NCBI GenBank assembly: GCA_016712715.1
Contig: JADJQM010000003.1
Coordinates: forward strand, 62,001 to 126,000
Length of the DNA stretch: 64,000 nt
Reading direction: 5' to 3'
DNA from: Rhodospirillaceae bacterium
GTDB lineage: Bacteria; Pseudomonadota; Alphaproteobacteria; Dongiales; Dongiaceae
The notes beneath the pieces were generated by a model. It ran no database searches, was not told where the DNA came from, and saw nothing but the letters and a program-made list of their open reading frames with translations. Positions 7,807 to 16,607 of this stretch are shown here, in pieces. Each line of letters begins with the position of its first letter. The stretch's first letter is position 1. The position numbers and the translations under genes were made by a program.

Positions 7807-10344
7807 CTATTCGTTGCGGAGATAGGGCGCCGAGCGGGCGCTGAGCGCGCGCCACGATCCGGCAAAGCCCAGACCCAGCGCCAGGACCAGGCTGATGGCT
7901 AGTATGCCCACCGCCAGCGGCGCATCGAAGGCCCAACTGCTTTCCATCACTTCGGTGAGGAAGAAATAGGCCCCGACGCTCCCGATCACGAGAGCAAAGA
8001 GGGCGCTCAGGCCGGCCAGCACGGCGAACTCGGTGACATATCCCAGCGCGACATCGCGCCTGGTGCCGCCCAGCATCTTCAGCAATACGGCTTCGTAGAT
8101 GCGGCGCTGTTGCCCGGTCGCCATGGCGCCGGCCAGGACCAGCGCACCCACCACAAGGGCGATGCCGGCGGCGGCGCGCACTGCCCAGCCGACCGCATCC
8201 AGAATGCGCGTGGCAGTCGAGATGGCATCCTTGACGCGGATCGCCGAAATATTGGGATAGCGCGCCGCCAATTCGGTCACCAGCGCGCTTTCGCGGGCTG
8301 GGTCGACATGGACCGTGGCGATATGCGTCTGCGGCGCGCCTGAGATCATGCCGGGCGAGAACACCATGACGAAATTGATGTCCAGCCTTCCCCAGTCGAT
8401 CTCACGGAAGTTGGCGAGGCGGCCGGTGAGTTCGCGCCCCAGGATGTTGACGGTGAGGTGATCGCCGATCATGAGGCCGAGACCGCGGGCGGTTTCGACG
8501 TCGAGTGAAATGAGCGGCTCGCCGCTGTAGTCCGCAGCCCACCATTCACCTTCGACGATCTTCGAGTTGGGCGGCGGCAGCGCCGACCAAGTGATGCCCC
8601 GATCGCCGCGCAGGACCCAGGCGATATCCGCCGGCGCATTCACTTTCTCGGAGGGCGTATCGTTGATCTTGACGATGCGGCCGCGCAGCATCGGTACATG
8701 TTCGAGGCCGGTGGAACTGGGGTAAGCCGCCAGTTCCTTTGCAAAGCTGTCCAGCTGGTTCGGCTGGATGTCGATGAAGTAGAAACTCGGCGCTTGGGCC
8801 GGCAGGGTTTCCTCGATATCGCGGGTGAGGCCACGCTGGATGAGGCCCACCGCCACCAGCACGGTAAGACCTAGGCCCAATGAGATCACGATGCCGGCCG
8901 CCGGTGCCTGCGGCCGCACCATGGCGCCCAAGGCAAAGCGGATCGCCTGCGGCCAGGCGTTGCGCTGGGCACGGCCGCGCAAGGCAGATGCCAGCATGCG
9001 GATGCCGATGGCAAGCAGGCGGAACAAGGCGAGCGAGATGACAGACGCAATGATGAACCACATGCCGAGCATGCGATCCTCGCTGCCGAGGAGGACCAGG
9101 CCGGCCAGCACGATTCCGATGAGGCCCAGCGGAATGGCGTCCACCCGCCGCACGGCGCCGAGTTCCAGCGCCAGCGCCCGGAAGAGCTGCGCGGGGCGAA
9201 TCCTCTGCGCCCGCAGCAGCGGGAGCAAAGAGAAGCAGGCGGCTGTCAGCAGGCCGACTGAGGTCGCGAACAGCAGGGGGACTGCATAGAGTCCTGGCAG
9301 GATGCGCAGGCCATAGCCGCTCAAGGCCGATTGCGCCCCGAAGGGCAAGGCCACACCGATGGCGAGGCCGAGCATCACGCCAATCGCGGCCATCACAAGA
9401 ATCTGCAACCCATAAATGGCAAAGAGAAGATTCGACGTCGCGCCGAGACACCGCAGGATGGCGAGCGATTGCGCCCGGCTTTCGAGATAGGCGCGCACCG
9501 CATTGGCGATGCCGATGCCGCCGATCAGCAGGGCTGCGAAGCCCACGACATTGAGGAACTGTGCCGTGCGGTCGATGAAGCGATTGGCACCGGAGGCAGC
9601 ATCGCCCAGATCGCGGATGCGCCAGCCGGCCTTGGGCAGATCGGCCCGCAGCTTGTCGAGAAAGGCCGGACCGTCGAGCGTGGGAGCATAGGCGACACGG
9701 TAAAGATGATAGACCAGGGCACCCGGCTGGAGCAGGCCCGACTCATCAAGTGCTGCCGGTGCCACCATCAGGCGCGGCCCGAGGGAAAAGCCGCGCAGGC
9801 CGCGATCGGGTTCGAACTGCAGCAGCGCCTTCAGCCGATACTGCGCGCTGCCGATGGTGAGGAGGTCGCCAACCTTGATGCCCAAGCGGTCCGCCAGAGC
9901 GGGTTCCGCCACGGCACCAAAAACGCCGTCGCTGCCTTTGCCAAGCGCCTCCGCGAGGGGAATCACCGGTGCCAATTCCGGCTCGCCATAGAGCGGGTAC
10001 ACATTGTCAACGGCCTTCACCTCGGCAAGGGTCGGCGGCACGTCACTCTTGTCGACCTTGACCATGGCGCGGAGCTCCATGGCGTGGGAGACAAGGCCAC
10101 CGGCGTCGAGTGCTGCCCGTTCTGTGACATCGGCTTCGCGATAGGCAAGGCGGAACTCGGCATCGCCGCCGAGGATCGCGCGGGCGTCCTGGGCGAAGCC
10201 GGCCTCGATGGCGGCGGAGAGTGAGCCAACGCCAGAAATGATGCCGACACCCAGGGCCAGACTGGCGATGACGATGCCGAAACGCTTGAAACCGCCACGC
10301 AGTTCACGGCGGGCAAGATTGAGGGCCAGCTTGAAGGTCGGCAT
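7807..10344 (-). CDS. ybbP: FtsX-family ABC transporter permease, YbbP-like
   Basis: An 845-residue inner-membrane permease with two FtsX-type halves, the architecture of YbbP. The N-terminal helix (FGIVIASLALGVGIISGVG) is followed by a periplasmic domain. A block of helices follows around residues 260-420 (LNVVGFAALLIGGIGIANAVRA is typical), then a second periplasmic domain and C-terminal helices ending in LAIGSVGAY-like and LVLALGLGFAGSWRALSA segments. Partner ATPase ybbA ends 2 nt upstream, so the two are co-transcribed and probably form one complex. The MacB/LolCDE/YbbAP class moves substrates out of the membrane rather than importing them; the substrate here is unknown. The E. coli neighbourhood ybbP-ybbA-tesA is conserved exactly. 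Confidence 0.9.
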   Translation of the reverse strand: MPTFKLALNLARRELRGGFKRFGIVIASLALGVGIISGVGSLSAAIEAGFAQDARAILGGDAEFRLAYREADVTERAALDAGGLVSHAMELRAMVKVDKSDVPPTLAEVKAVDNVYPLYGEPELAPVIPLAEALGKGSDGVFGAVAEPALADRLGIKVGDLLTIGSAQYRLKALLQFEPDRGLRGFSLGPRLMVAPAALDESGLLQPGALVYHLYRVAYAPTLDGPAFLDKLRADLPKAGWRIRDLGDAASGANRFIDRTAQFLNVVGFAALLIGGIGIANAVRAYLESRAQSLAILRCLGATSNLLFAIYGLQILVMAAIGVMLGLAIGVALPFGAQSALSGYGLRILPGLYAVPLLFATSVGLLTAACFSLLPLLRAQRIRPAQLFRALALELGAVRRVDAIPLGLIGIVLAGLVLLGSEDRMLGMWFIIASVISLALFRLLAIGIRMLASALRGRAQRNAWPQAIRFALGAMVRPQAPAAGIVISLGLGLTVLVAVGLIQRGLTRDIEETLPAQAPSFYFIDIQPNQLDSFAKELAAYPSSTGLEHVPMLRGRIVKINDTPSEKVNAPADIAWVLRGDRGITWSALPPPNSKIVEGEWWAADYSGEPLISLDVETARGLGLMIGDHLTVNILGRELTGRLANFREIDWGRLDINFVMVFSPGMISGAPQTHIATVHVDPARESALVTELAARYPNISAIRVKDAISTATRILDAVGWAVRAAAGIALVVGALVLAGAMATGQQRRIYEAVLLKMLGGTRRDVALGYVTEFAVLAGLSALFALVIGSVGAYFFLTEVMESSWAFDAPLAVGILAISLVLALGLGFAGSWRALSARSAPYLRNE

Positions 10345-10346
10345 GT

Positions 10347-11024
10347 TCAGGCAGCGAGCCTTTCGTCGCTGACGATGCGGCCATCGGCCATGCGCAATGC
10401 GCGGTCGCAGCGCTTTGCCAGGGCGGGATCATGGGTGATGAGAAGCAAGGTGGCACCCACCTGCTCGCGCAGGCGGAACAGCAATTCGATGATGCGGCCG
10501 CCGGTTTCGAGATCGAGATTGCCGGTCGGCTCATCGGCCAGCAGCAGTTTGGGCTTGGGTGCGATGGCGCGCGCCAGGGCGACGCGCTGTTGCTCTCCGC
10601 CGGACAGCTGCGAGGGGTAATGCGTCAGCCGGTGGCCGAGCCCCACCTCGGTGAGCGCCTGGGCGGCGATGCCGAATGCGTCGGGGGTCCCCGCCAGTTC
10701 CAATGGAATGGCGACATTCTCCGTGGCCGTCATCGTGGGAATGAGGTGGAAGGATTGGAACACGATGCCGATCTGGCGGCGGCGGAACAACGCCAAGGCG
10801 TCCTCGCTCATGCCTGAAATATCGGCACCGTTGATGCGAATGCCGCCGGAACTGGCGCTTTCGAGACCCGCCAGGAGCAGCATCAGGCTGGTCTTGCCGG
10901 AGCCCGATGGCCCCACCAGCCCGACGGTTTCTCCCGCCGCAATTGATAAATCGATGCCGTTAAGGATATTGACCTCGCCGGCCGCGCTACCCAGTTTAAG
11001 AGTAACCTGAGATAATTCGATCAT
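10347..11024 (-). CDS. ybbA: ABC transporter ATP-binding protein, YbbA-like
   Basis: A 225-residue ATPase of the LolD/MacB class. Walker A is GPSGSGKT at residues 38-45, the signature is LSGGEQQRVALARAI, Walker B is KLLLADEPTGNLD, and the switch His is in LLLITHDPALAKRC. It energises the YbbP permease encoded immediately downstream. I chose the ATG at 11024 (MIELSQVTLK) because AGGA precedes it closely and it removes an overlap with tesA; an in-frame start at 11048 would add MGISGTGR and run into tesA. The divergent esterase gene starts 22 nt away, so each gene's promoter must lie within the other's coding region or in this tiny gap. Confidence 0.92.
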   Translation of the reverse strand: MIELSQVTLKLGSAAGEVNILNGIDLSIAAGETVGLVGPSGSGKTSLMLLLAGLESASSGGIRINGADISGMSEDALALFRRRQIGIVFQSFHLIPTMTATENVAIPLELAGTPDAFGIAAQALTEVGLGHRLTHYPSQLSGGEQQRVALARAIAPKPKLLLADEPTGNLDLETGGRIIELLFRLREQVGATLLLITHDPALAKRCDRALRMADGRIVSDERLAA

Positions 11025-11046
11025 TCGTCCTGTTCCGGAAATCCCC

Positions 11047-11682
11047 ATGAACCGCCGCTATTTGGCCGCCCTTACCCTAGCCGTCACGCTGTTCGCCGCC
11101 ATTTCTGGCGCAGCCTTTGCCGCCCCGGTTAAAATCCTAGCCTTTGGCGATAGCCTGACCGCTGGATACGGTCTGCCCGAGGGTGATGGATTTGTCCCCC
11201 AATTGCAGCAAGCCCTGGAGAAGATGGGGCGTGAGGTCACTGTAATCAATGGCGGCCTGTCGGGCGACACCACGGCGGGCGGCCTGTCGCGGCTCGACTG
11301 GATGCTGGCCGATAAGCCGGACGTGGTGATCCTGGAGCTCGGCGCCAATGACATGCTGCGCGGCCTCAGCCCGGATGAGGCCCGCGCCAATCTCGATGCC
11401 ACCATCCAGCGCATCAAGCAGTCCGGCGCCAAATTGCTGCTGGCCGGCATGCTCGCTTCGCGCAACATGGGGGCGGATTACCAAAGCAGGTTCGATGCGA
11501 TCTATCCCGACCTCGCCAAGGCCCATGATGTTGCCCTCTACCCCTTCTTTTTGGACGGGGTGGCGGCAAAGCCCGAGCTCAATCAGCAGGACGGACTGCA
11601 CCCGACCAAGGACGGGGTGGCGGTGATCGTCAGCAACATCCTGCCCCATGTCACAAAGCTGCTGGATTCGCCGGAATCATGA
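11047..11682 (+). CDS. tesA: GDSL-type arylesterase / lysophospholipase, TesA-like
   Basis: A periplasmic SGNH hydrolase of 211 residues acting on acyl esters and thioesters. It begins with a Sec signal peptide (residues 1-25, ending AAFA). Block I is LAFGDSLTAGYG with nucleophile Ser36, block III is LGANDMLRGL, and block V is DGLHPT near residues 182-187 carrying the catalytic Asp and His. The length and motifs match TesA/arylesterase proteins. Its divergent arrangement with ybbA-ybbP is the conserved one. The stop overlaps the start of the FIST gene (ATGA), so the two are translationally coupled, a less usual partner. Confidence 0.93.
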   Translation: MNRRYLAALTLAVTLFAAISGAAFAAPVKILAFGDSLTAGYGLPEGDGFVPQLQQALEKMGREVTVINGGLSGDTTAGGLSRLDWMLADKPDVVILELGANDMLRGLSPDEARANLDATIQRIKQSGAKLLLAGMLASRNMGADYQSRFDAIYPDLAKAHDVALYPFFLDGVAAKPELNQQDGLHPTKDGVAVIVSNILPHVTKLLDSPES

Positions 11683-12821
11683 CTGGTACGGCAGAGCCAT
11701 TTGCCAGCGCCCATGCCAGCGGCAAGCACCGGGCCGACATTACCCGTGCTTGCCTAGCCACCCTGGGTCCGGTATCGCGCGAGCATGCGCTGGGATTTGT
11801 CTATGTGACGGATCATCTGGCCCAGGACCTTCCCGCCATTGTCGATCAGCTACGCCTCACCACCGGGCTGGAGCATTGGATCGGCACCGTGGGCATCGCC
11901 ATCAGCGGTCAGTCCGGTAACGCGCCGGCCGAGGAGTACATCGACGAGCCTGCCATCAGCCTGATGGTCGGCCATTTTGCGTCGGACAGTTTTCGCCTGC
12001 TGGAACCGGAGCCGGGTGGCGTCGGCAGCCGCTTGCGTGCATGCGAGGAATGGCGCCGCCGACGCAGTCCCGCCGTAGCCCTGGTGCATGGCGATCCGCG
12101 CAACCCACAACTGCCCAATCTGATGCGCCAGATGACCGAGGAATCCGGCCTCTTCCTGCTGGGCGGCCTCACCTCATCGCGCGCCGGTATGCCACAAGTG
12201 GCCGGTGCCGTCGGCGAAAGCGGTCTCTCAGGCGCGCTGCTCGCCGGCGACGTGGCGCTGGTGACGGGGTTGAGCCAGGGTTGTTCGCCGATCGGGCCGC
12301 AGCACGTCATCACCCGGGCGCAGGACAATATCATCATGGAGATCGACGGGCGCCCGGCGCTCGACATCTTCCGTGAAGAAATCGGCGTAGTCCTGGCGCG
12401 CGACATTCGCAAGATTGCCGGCTTCATCTTCGCCGCCCTGCCGATCACCGGCTCCGATACCGGCGACTATCTGGTGCGCAACATCACCGGCATCGACAGC
12501 AATAGCGGATGGCTCGCCATCGGCGCCGAGGTCGCGGAAAACGATCCGATCATGTTCGCCCGGCGCGACCGCAATTCCGCCCTGGCTGACCTCGAACGCA
12601 TGCTGGAGCGGTTGAAGCAGCGGATCGACCGGCCGATCCGCGGTGGGCTCTATGTCTCCTGCATTGCCCGCGGACCCAATCTGTTCGGACCGGATGCGAC
12701 CGAAACCAGGCTCATCGCCCAGCATCTCGGGCAGTTTCCCTTGACCGGCTTCTTCGCCAATGGCGAGATCAGCCATGATCGCATCTATGCCTATACCGGC
12801 GTGCTCACGCTGTTCCTGTAA
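11679..12821 (+). CDS. FIST domain protein
   Basis: A 380-residue cytoplasmic protein with FIST_N (about 25-220) and FIST_C (about 220-365) domains, a predicted small-ligand sensing module. Supporting blocks are GTVGIAISG, LFLLGGLTSSRAG, GLSQGCSPIGPQHVITRAQ, EIDGRPALDIFREE and the C-terminal FLIAQHLGQFPLTGFFANGE-like region, where a Gly-Phe-Phe segment is family-typical. There is no attached GGDEF, kinase or chemotaxis domain, so any output must be through a partner. It overlaps tesA by 4 nt, indicating a shared message and perhaps a shared role, which is unknown. Confidence 0.85.
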   Translation: MTGTAEPFASAHASGKHRADITRACLATLGPVSREHALGFVYVTDHLAQDLPAIVDQLRLTTGLEHWIGTVGIAISGQSGNAPAEEYIDEPAISLMVGHFASDSFRLLEPEPGGVGSRLRACEEWRRRRSPAVALVHGDPRNPQLPNLMRQMTEESGLFLLGGLTSSRAGMPQVAGAVGESGLSGALLAGDVALVTGLSQGCSPIGPQHVITRAQDNIIMEIDGRPALDIFREEIGVVLARDIRKIAGFIFAALPITGSDTGDYLVRNITGIDSNSGWLAIGAEVAENDPIMFARRDRNSALADLERMLERLKQRIDRPIRGGLYVSCIARGPNLFGPDATETRLIAQHLGQFPLTGFFANGEISHDRIYAYTGVLTLFL

Positions 12822-12845
12822 TCAAATCAACTAGGGGATCGTCCC

Positions 12846-13886
12846 ATGGAATACCGTCGCCTCGGGCGCAGCGACATCAAGGTCAGCGTCATCTGTCTCG
12901 GCACCATGACATGGGGCGAACAGAACACGGAGGCCGAGGGCCATCAGCAGATGGACCTGGCCCTCGACCGCGGTGTCAATTTCTGGGACACGGCCGAGAT
13001 GTACTCCGTGCCGCCGCGCCAGGAAACCTACGGCGCCACGGAAACCATCATCGGGACATGGCTCAAATCGCGCGGCAAGCGCGACAAGATCGTGCTGGCC
13101 AGCAAGATCGCCGGCCCCGACAAGCGCCTCACCTACCTGCGCGACGGCAAGCTGCCCTATGATGCGAAGAACATCGCAGCAGCGGTCGATGCCAGCTTGA
13201 AGCGCCTGCAGACCGATTACATCGATCTTTATCAGCTGCACTGGACCGAGCGAACCACGAATGGCGCGGCGCGGCTGGGCTATGAGCATCTTGCAGACGA
13301 GACATTCACGCCATTCGCCGAAACCCTGCTGGCCCTCCAGGAGCAGATCAAGGCCGGCAAGATCCGCATGATCGGGCTCTCCAACGAATCCGCCTGGGGC
13401 ACGATGCGTTGGCTGTCGGAATCGGAACGGCTCGGACTGCCGCGCATGATGTCGATCCAGAATGCCTACTCTTTGCTCAACCGCAGCTTCGAAGTGGGCC
13501 TTGCCGAGGTCGCGATCCGCGAGGAATGCGGACTGCTCGCCTATTCGCCGCTCGGCATGGGCATTCTCTCCGGCAAATATATCGGCGGGGCGGCACCCGC
13601 GACGGCGCGCCTCAACCGGTTCCAGCAGTTCCTGCGCTATCTCGGGCCGATCGCGGCGACAGCCACAGAGAAGTATGTGGCGATCGCCCGCAGGCATGGA
13701 CTGGACCCGGCCCAGATGGCCCTGGCTTATGTCAACAGCCGCCCGTTCCTGACCGCCAACATCATCGGCGCCACGACCCTGCCGCAATTGGAAGCCAACA
13801 TCGCCAGCATCGACATCAAGCTGTCACCGGAAGTGCTTAACGAGATTGATGCAGTAAATAAGGAACACACCTATCCCTGCCCTTGA
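12846..13886 (+). CDS. tas: NADP(H)-dependent aldo/keto reductase, Tas family
   Basis: A 346-residue TIM-barrel oxidoreductase reducing carbonyl substrates with NADPH. The catalytic tetrad of the aldo/keto reductase fold is visible: Asp48 and Tyr53 in FWDTAEMYSVP, Lys87 in VLASKIAGP and His132 in DLYQLHWTE. Blocks MTWGEQNTEAE, SLLNRSFEVGLAEV, SPLGMGILSGKY and the end KEHTYPCP correspond closely to E. coli Tas. It starts at an ATG preceded by GGGGA at suitable spacing and lies 24 nt after the FIST gene, probably in the same operon. The physiological substrate is unknown. Confidence 0.93.
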   Translation: MEYRRLGRSDIKVSVICLGTMTWGEQNTEAEGHQQMDLALDRGVNFWDTAEMYSVPPRQETYGATETIIGTWLKSRGKRDKIVLASKIAGPDKRLTYLRDGKLPYDAKNIAAAVDASLKRLQTDYIDLYQLHWTERTTNGAARLGYEHLADETFTPFAETLLALQEQIKAGKIRMIGLSNESAWGTMRWLSESERLGLPRMMSIQNAYSLLNRSFEVGLAEVAIREECGLLAYSPLGMGILSGKYIGGAAPATARLNRFQQFLRYLGPIAATATEKYVAIARRHGLDPAQMALAYVNSRPFLTANIIGATTLPQLEANIASIDIKLSPEVLNEIDAVNKEHTYPCP

Positions 13887-13986
13887 GACCACATATCCGG
13901 GGGTGCGGTGCGGCATGGCCAGGGAATGTGATCGCTGGTATGATGATGGCAAGTTCGATTCGGCCGTTAATTTCGGCAGGTGAGTG

Positions 13987-14550
13987 ATGCGCCTATTCGT
14001 GGCCATTTCGCTGCCCGACCAGGTGCGCTGGCAGTTGCGCCTGCTTTGCGGTGGCCTGCCGACGACCAAATGGGTCCCGCCGGAGAACTTCCATATCACC
14101 CTGCGATTCCTGGGCGAGCTTGATGGCCGCGACCTCGATTATGTCGACGCGGCGCTCGCCGGAATCCGGGCCCCCACCTTCACCCTGCGCCTTGCCGAGG
14201 TCGGCCATTTCGCCAGCGGCGGGCGGGTCAAGACAGTCTGGGCGGGTGTCGCGAAGGAACCGGCACTCACGCATCTGCATGACAAGGTCGAATCGGCCGT
14301 GGTGCGTGCCGGCCTCCCCCCGGAGGGACAGAATTACCGCCCGCATGTGACTTTGGCGCATCCCAAGGATCCGCCGCCGCACAAGCTGCAGCAATATCTC
14401 GCCATGCATAACCTCTTCCGCTCAGAAAGCTTCGAGGTCACGCATTTCACTTTGTTCTCGAGCCATATCGGCAGCGAGACGCCGATCTATCATGCCGAGC
14501 GGTCCTACGACCTGTCGTCCAACCTGGTGCGCTACGCCGCGCAGCGCTGA
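13987..14550 (+). CDS. thpR: RNA 2',3'-cyclic phosphodiesterase
   Basis: A 187-residue member of the 2H phosphoesterase superfamily (formerly LigT), which opens 2',3'-cyclic phosphates on RNA ends. Both HxTx motifs are present: HITL with His36 and Thr38, and HVTL with His120 and Thr122, in the contexts FHITLRFLGEL and YRPHVTLAHPK. The ATG at 13987 follows AGGTGA at about 5 nt; a GTG directly before it would add one residue. It is convergent with the Bcr-like transporter, 6 nt apart. The in-vivo substrate is not known for most members. Confidence 0.93.
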   Translation: MRLFVAISLPDQVRWQLRLLCGGLPTTKWVPPENFHITLRFLGELDGRDLDYVDAALAGIRAPTFTLRLAEVGHFASGGRVKTVWAGVAKEPALTHLHDKVESAVVRAGLPPEGQNYRPHVTLAHPKDPPPHKLQQYLAMHNLFRSESFEVTHFTLFSSHIGSETPIYHAERSYDLSSNLVRYAAQR

Positions 14551-14556
14551 GGCACC

Positions 14557-15795
14557 CTATTCCGCCGCCTCGACATGGCCATGATCGGCCCAATAGGTCA
14601 TGGCGAGCGAGAGCACGCCCAGCACGGCAAAGCCGATGCAGAGCGGCAGGATCGTCCCTTGATAGAGCTGACCGATGATGGCGCCGGTGCCGGCAGAGAC
14701 AAAGGTGGTGAGGGCGCCAATGACAGCGGCACCGACGCCGGCGATATGCCCCAGCGGCGCCATGGCGAGCGCGTTGAAATTACCGAACAGCAGGCCGATG
14801 AGGAAAAAGGCCGCCAGCATATAGGCCATGAAGAGCCAGAAGGGTGGCTGGCCATCGAAGGCAAAGGCCACGAAGACGAAGATCAGCGACAAGACCGTAT
14901 GCGCCCACAAGGCGCGGTTGGAAAGCTTGCGCATGCCGAAGCGCATCACCAGCTTCGCGTTGATTAATGAGGCTGCACCCAGGGTCGCGGCCAACGCGCC
15001 GAAGCAGATCGGGAACAGCGTGCCCATGCCGTACATTTCCTGGAAGATCTGCTGGGCTGAGGCGAGATAGCCGACGAAGGCCCCGAACACCAGACCGGTC
15101 GCCAGCATATAGCCAAGTGCAACTCGCGTGCGGCAGGTTTCGGCAATCGCGCGCAGAATCCGCACGAAGGAGAGTTCGCGGCGACGCTCGATCGTCAGCG
15201 TCTCCTCCTGGCGCAGGGCAAACCAGACCGACGTGATGATCCCGAGCGCCAGCAGCATCCAGAAGATGACGCGCCAATGTGCCAGCAGGATGATCCCCTG
15301 CCCGACCGACGGCGCCACCACCGGCACCAGAATGAAGACCGAGGTTACCAGCGACATGATGCGGGCCATGGCACGCCCTTCATAGCGATCACGCACCATG
15401 GCAACAACGACAGTGCGCGGCCCGGCGGCACCAAAGCCCTGCAGAAAGCGGCCGATCAACATGGTATCGAAATCGGTCGAGAAAATGCACAGCAGGCTGC
15501 CCAGAATGAAGATGAGGAAGCCGGCATAGATCACCGGCTTGCGGCCAACGCTATCGGAGATGGGGCCGTAGAGAATCTGGGCGATGCCGAAGCCGGCGAA
15601 CAGTATGGTGATCACCATCTGCCGGTCATTGTGGTCGGTCACACCGAGGTCGGCGGCGATCTCCGGCAAGGCCGGCAGCATGGAATCGATGGCGAGCGCC
15701 ACCAGCGAGATGGTGAGCGCCAGCAGTACCACGAATTCCACCCGCACCTGTTCGGCGATGGCGCCCTTTTCCTTGATCGTCGTCACGGTTTTCAC
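14557..15795 (-). CDS. Bcr/CflA-family MFS multidrug efflux transporter
   Basis: A 412-residue major facilitator with 12 predicted membrane helices that would export drugs in exchange for protons. The first helix (VVLLALTISLVALAIDSMLP, with the Asp of the DSMLPALP motif) and the loop 2-3 motif GPISDSVGRKPVIYAG are hallmarks of the Bcr/CflA branch. Motif C-like sequence LVTSVFILVPVVAPSVGQ follows in helix 5. The start is a GTG at 15795, with another GTG three codons in as an alternative. No regulator is adjacent; specificity cannot be read from sequence. Confidence 0.88.
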   Translation of the reverse strand: MKTVTTIKEKGAIAEQVRVEFVVLLALTISLVALAIDSMLPALPEIAADLGVTDHNDRQMVITILFAGFGIAQILYGPISDSVGRKPVIYAGFLIFILGSLLCIFSTDFDTMLIGRFLQGFGAAGPRTVVVAMVRDRYEGRAMARIMSLVTSVFILVPVVAPSVGQGIILLAHWRVIFWMLLALGIITSVWFALRQEETLTIERRRELSFVRILRAIAETCRTRVALGYMLATGLVFGAFVGYLASAQQIFQEMYGMGTLFPICFGALAATLGAASLINAKLVMRFGMRKLSNRALWAHTVLSLIFVFVAFAFDGQPPFWLFMAYMLAAFFLIGLLFGNFNALAMAPLGHIAGVGAAVIGALTTFVSAGTGAIIGQLYQGTILPLCIGFAVLGVLSLAMTYWADHGHVEAAE

Positions 15796-15958
15796 GGCCT
15801 CATATCGAAACGCGACGGGCCGCCAGTTTGACCAGCGGCCCGCAATTTCTGAATTTGAGGAACAGCTATATCCCGGGGCGATGGCACACGGCCAGCCATG
15901 AGACCGAATAGGTGCTATGCAGAGGCCGTCGGCAAAGTCGGACCAATCGCTGTTAACC

Positions 15959-16453
15959 CTATTCCGCCGCCACCCGTTTCATCCGATAGATCATGTTGTC
16001 GAGCGCAAAGACAGCCGTGTCCTGATCGATGAGATCGAAATCCATGCTGATATCGGCGACGTCGGAGATGCAACTCATGCTGAGCTGGAGGATGTCGCCT
16101 TCGGCAAAGCCCAGTTCCTTGGCCTGCCGCGCCGGGTCGGTAAGCCCGCCCTGGAACAGATATTCCGGCGGCACTTTCATGACCTCAAAATGCGCCTTGT
16201 CGCAATTGAGGAAGCCAGGTCCCTGCACGGAATCGGCCATGAAGGTGATGCGGCCGCGCGCGATCTCTTCGTTGAGATAAGGCTTGTTGTCGGAATTCGC
16301 ATCGACCCAGGGCGCCGCGTGCACGTTGAACACATCCCAGGAGCCGGCAAGGGCTTCCTGCGCAGAAGCGGGTCCCGCCTTGAGGATAAATCCGATGCCA
16401 GTGGCCGCGATCGCCAATCCGAGTGTGGCGATCACAAGTTGAATGCGCGTCAT
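15959..16453 (-). CDS. Exported protein of unknown function
   Basis: I cannot assign this 164-residue protein. It starts with a signal peptide (IQLVIATLGLAIAATGIGFI, likely cleaved near ASA at residues 29-31). The mature part is small, acidic and beta-rich, with blocks AGSWDVFNVHAAPWV, RITFMADSVQGPGF and LQLSMSCISDVADISMDFDL, and two cysteines (NCDKAH and MSCIS) that could pair. The overall pattern is compatible with a small beta-barrel or lipocalin-like periplasmic protein, but that is only a guess. It stands alone between two MFS genes on the same strand. Confidence 0.65.
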   Translation of the reverse strand: MTRIQLVIATLGLAIAATGIGFILKAGPASAQEALAGSWDVFNVHAAPWVDANSDNKPYLNEEIARGRITFMADSVQGPGFLNCDKAHFEVMKVPPEYLFQGGLTDPARQAKELGFAEGDILQLSMSCISDVADISMDFDLIDQDTAVFALDNMIYRMKRVAAE

Positions 16454-16607
16454 CTCTCGTCACTCCCGCCGACCATCCCGTCGGCGCACGGTTTCTTGTC
16501 CCCTTGGAAATGAGTGGTACAACGCCGGCGCCGTCGTGAGCAACCGTCAGCGCTGTGCGCTGCGTCACGCGGCCGTCACATTTGCGGCATAGATGGACCG
16601 AGATACG

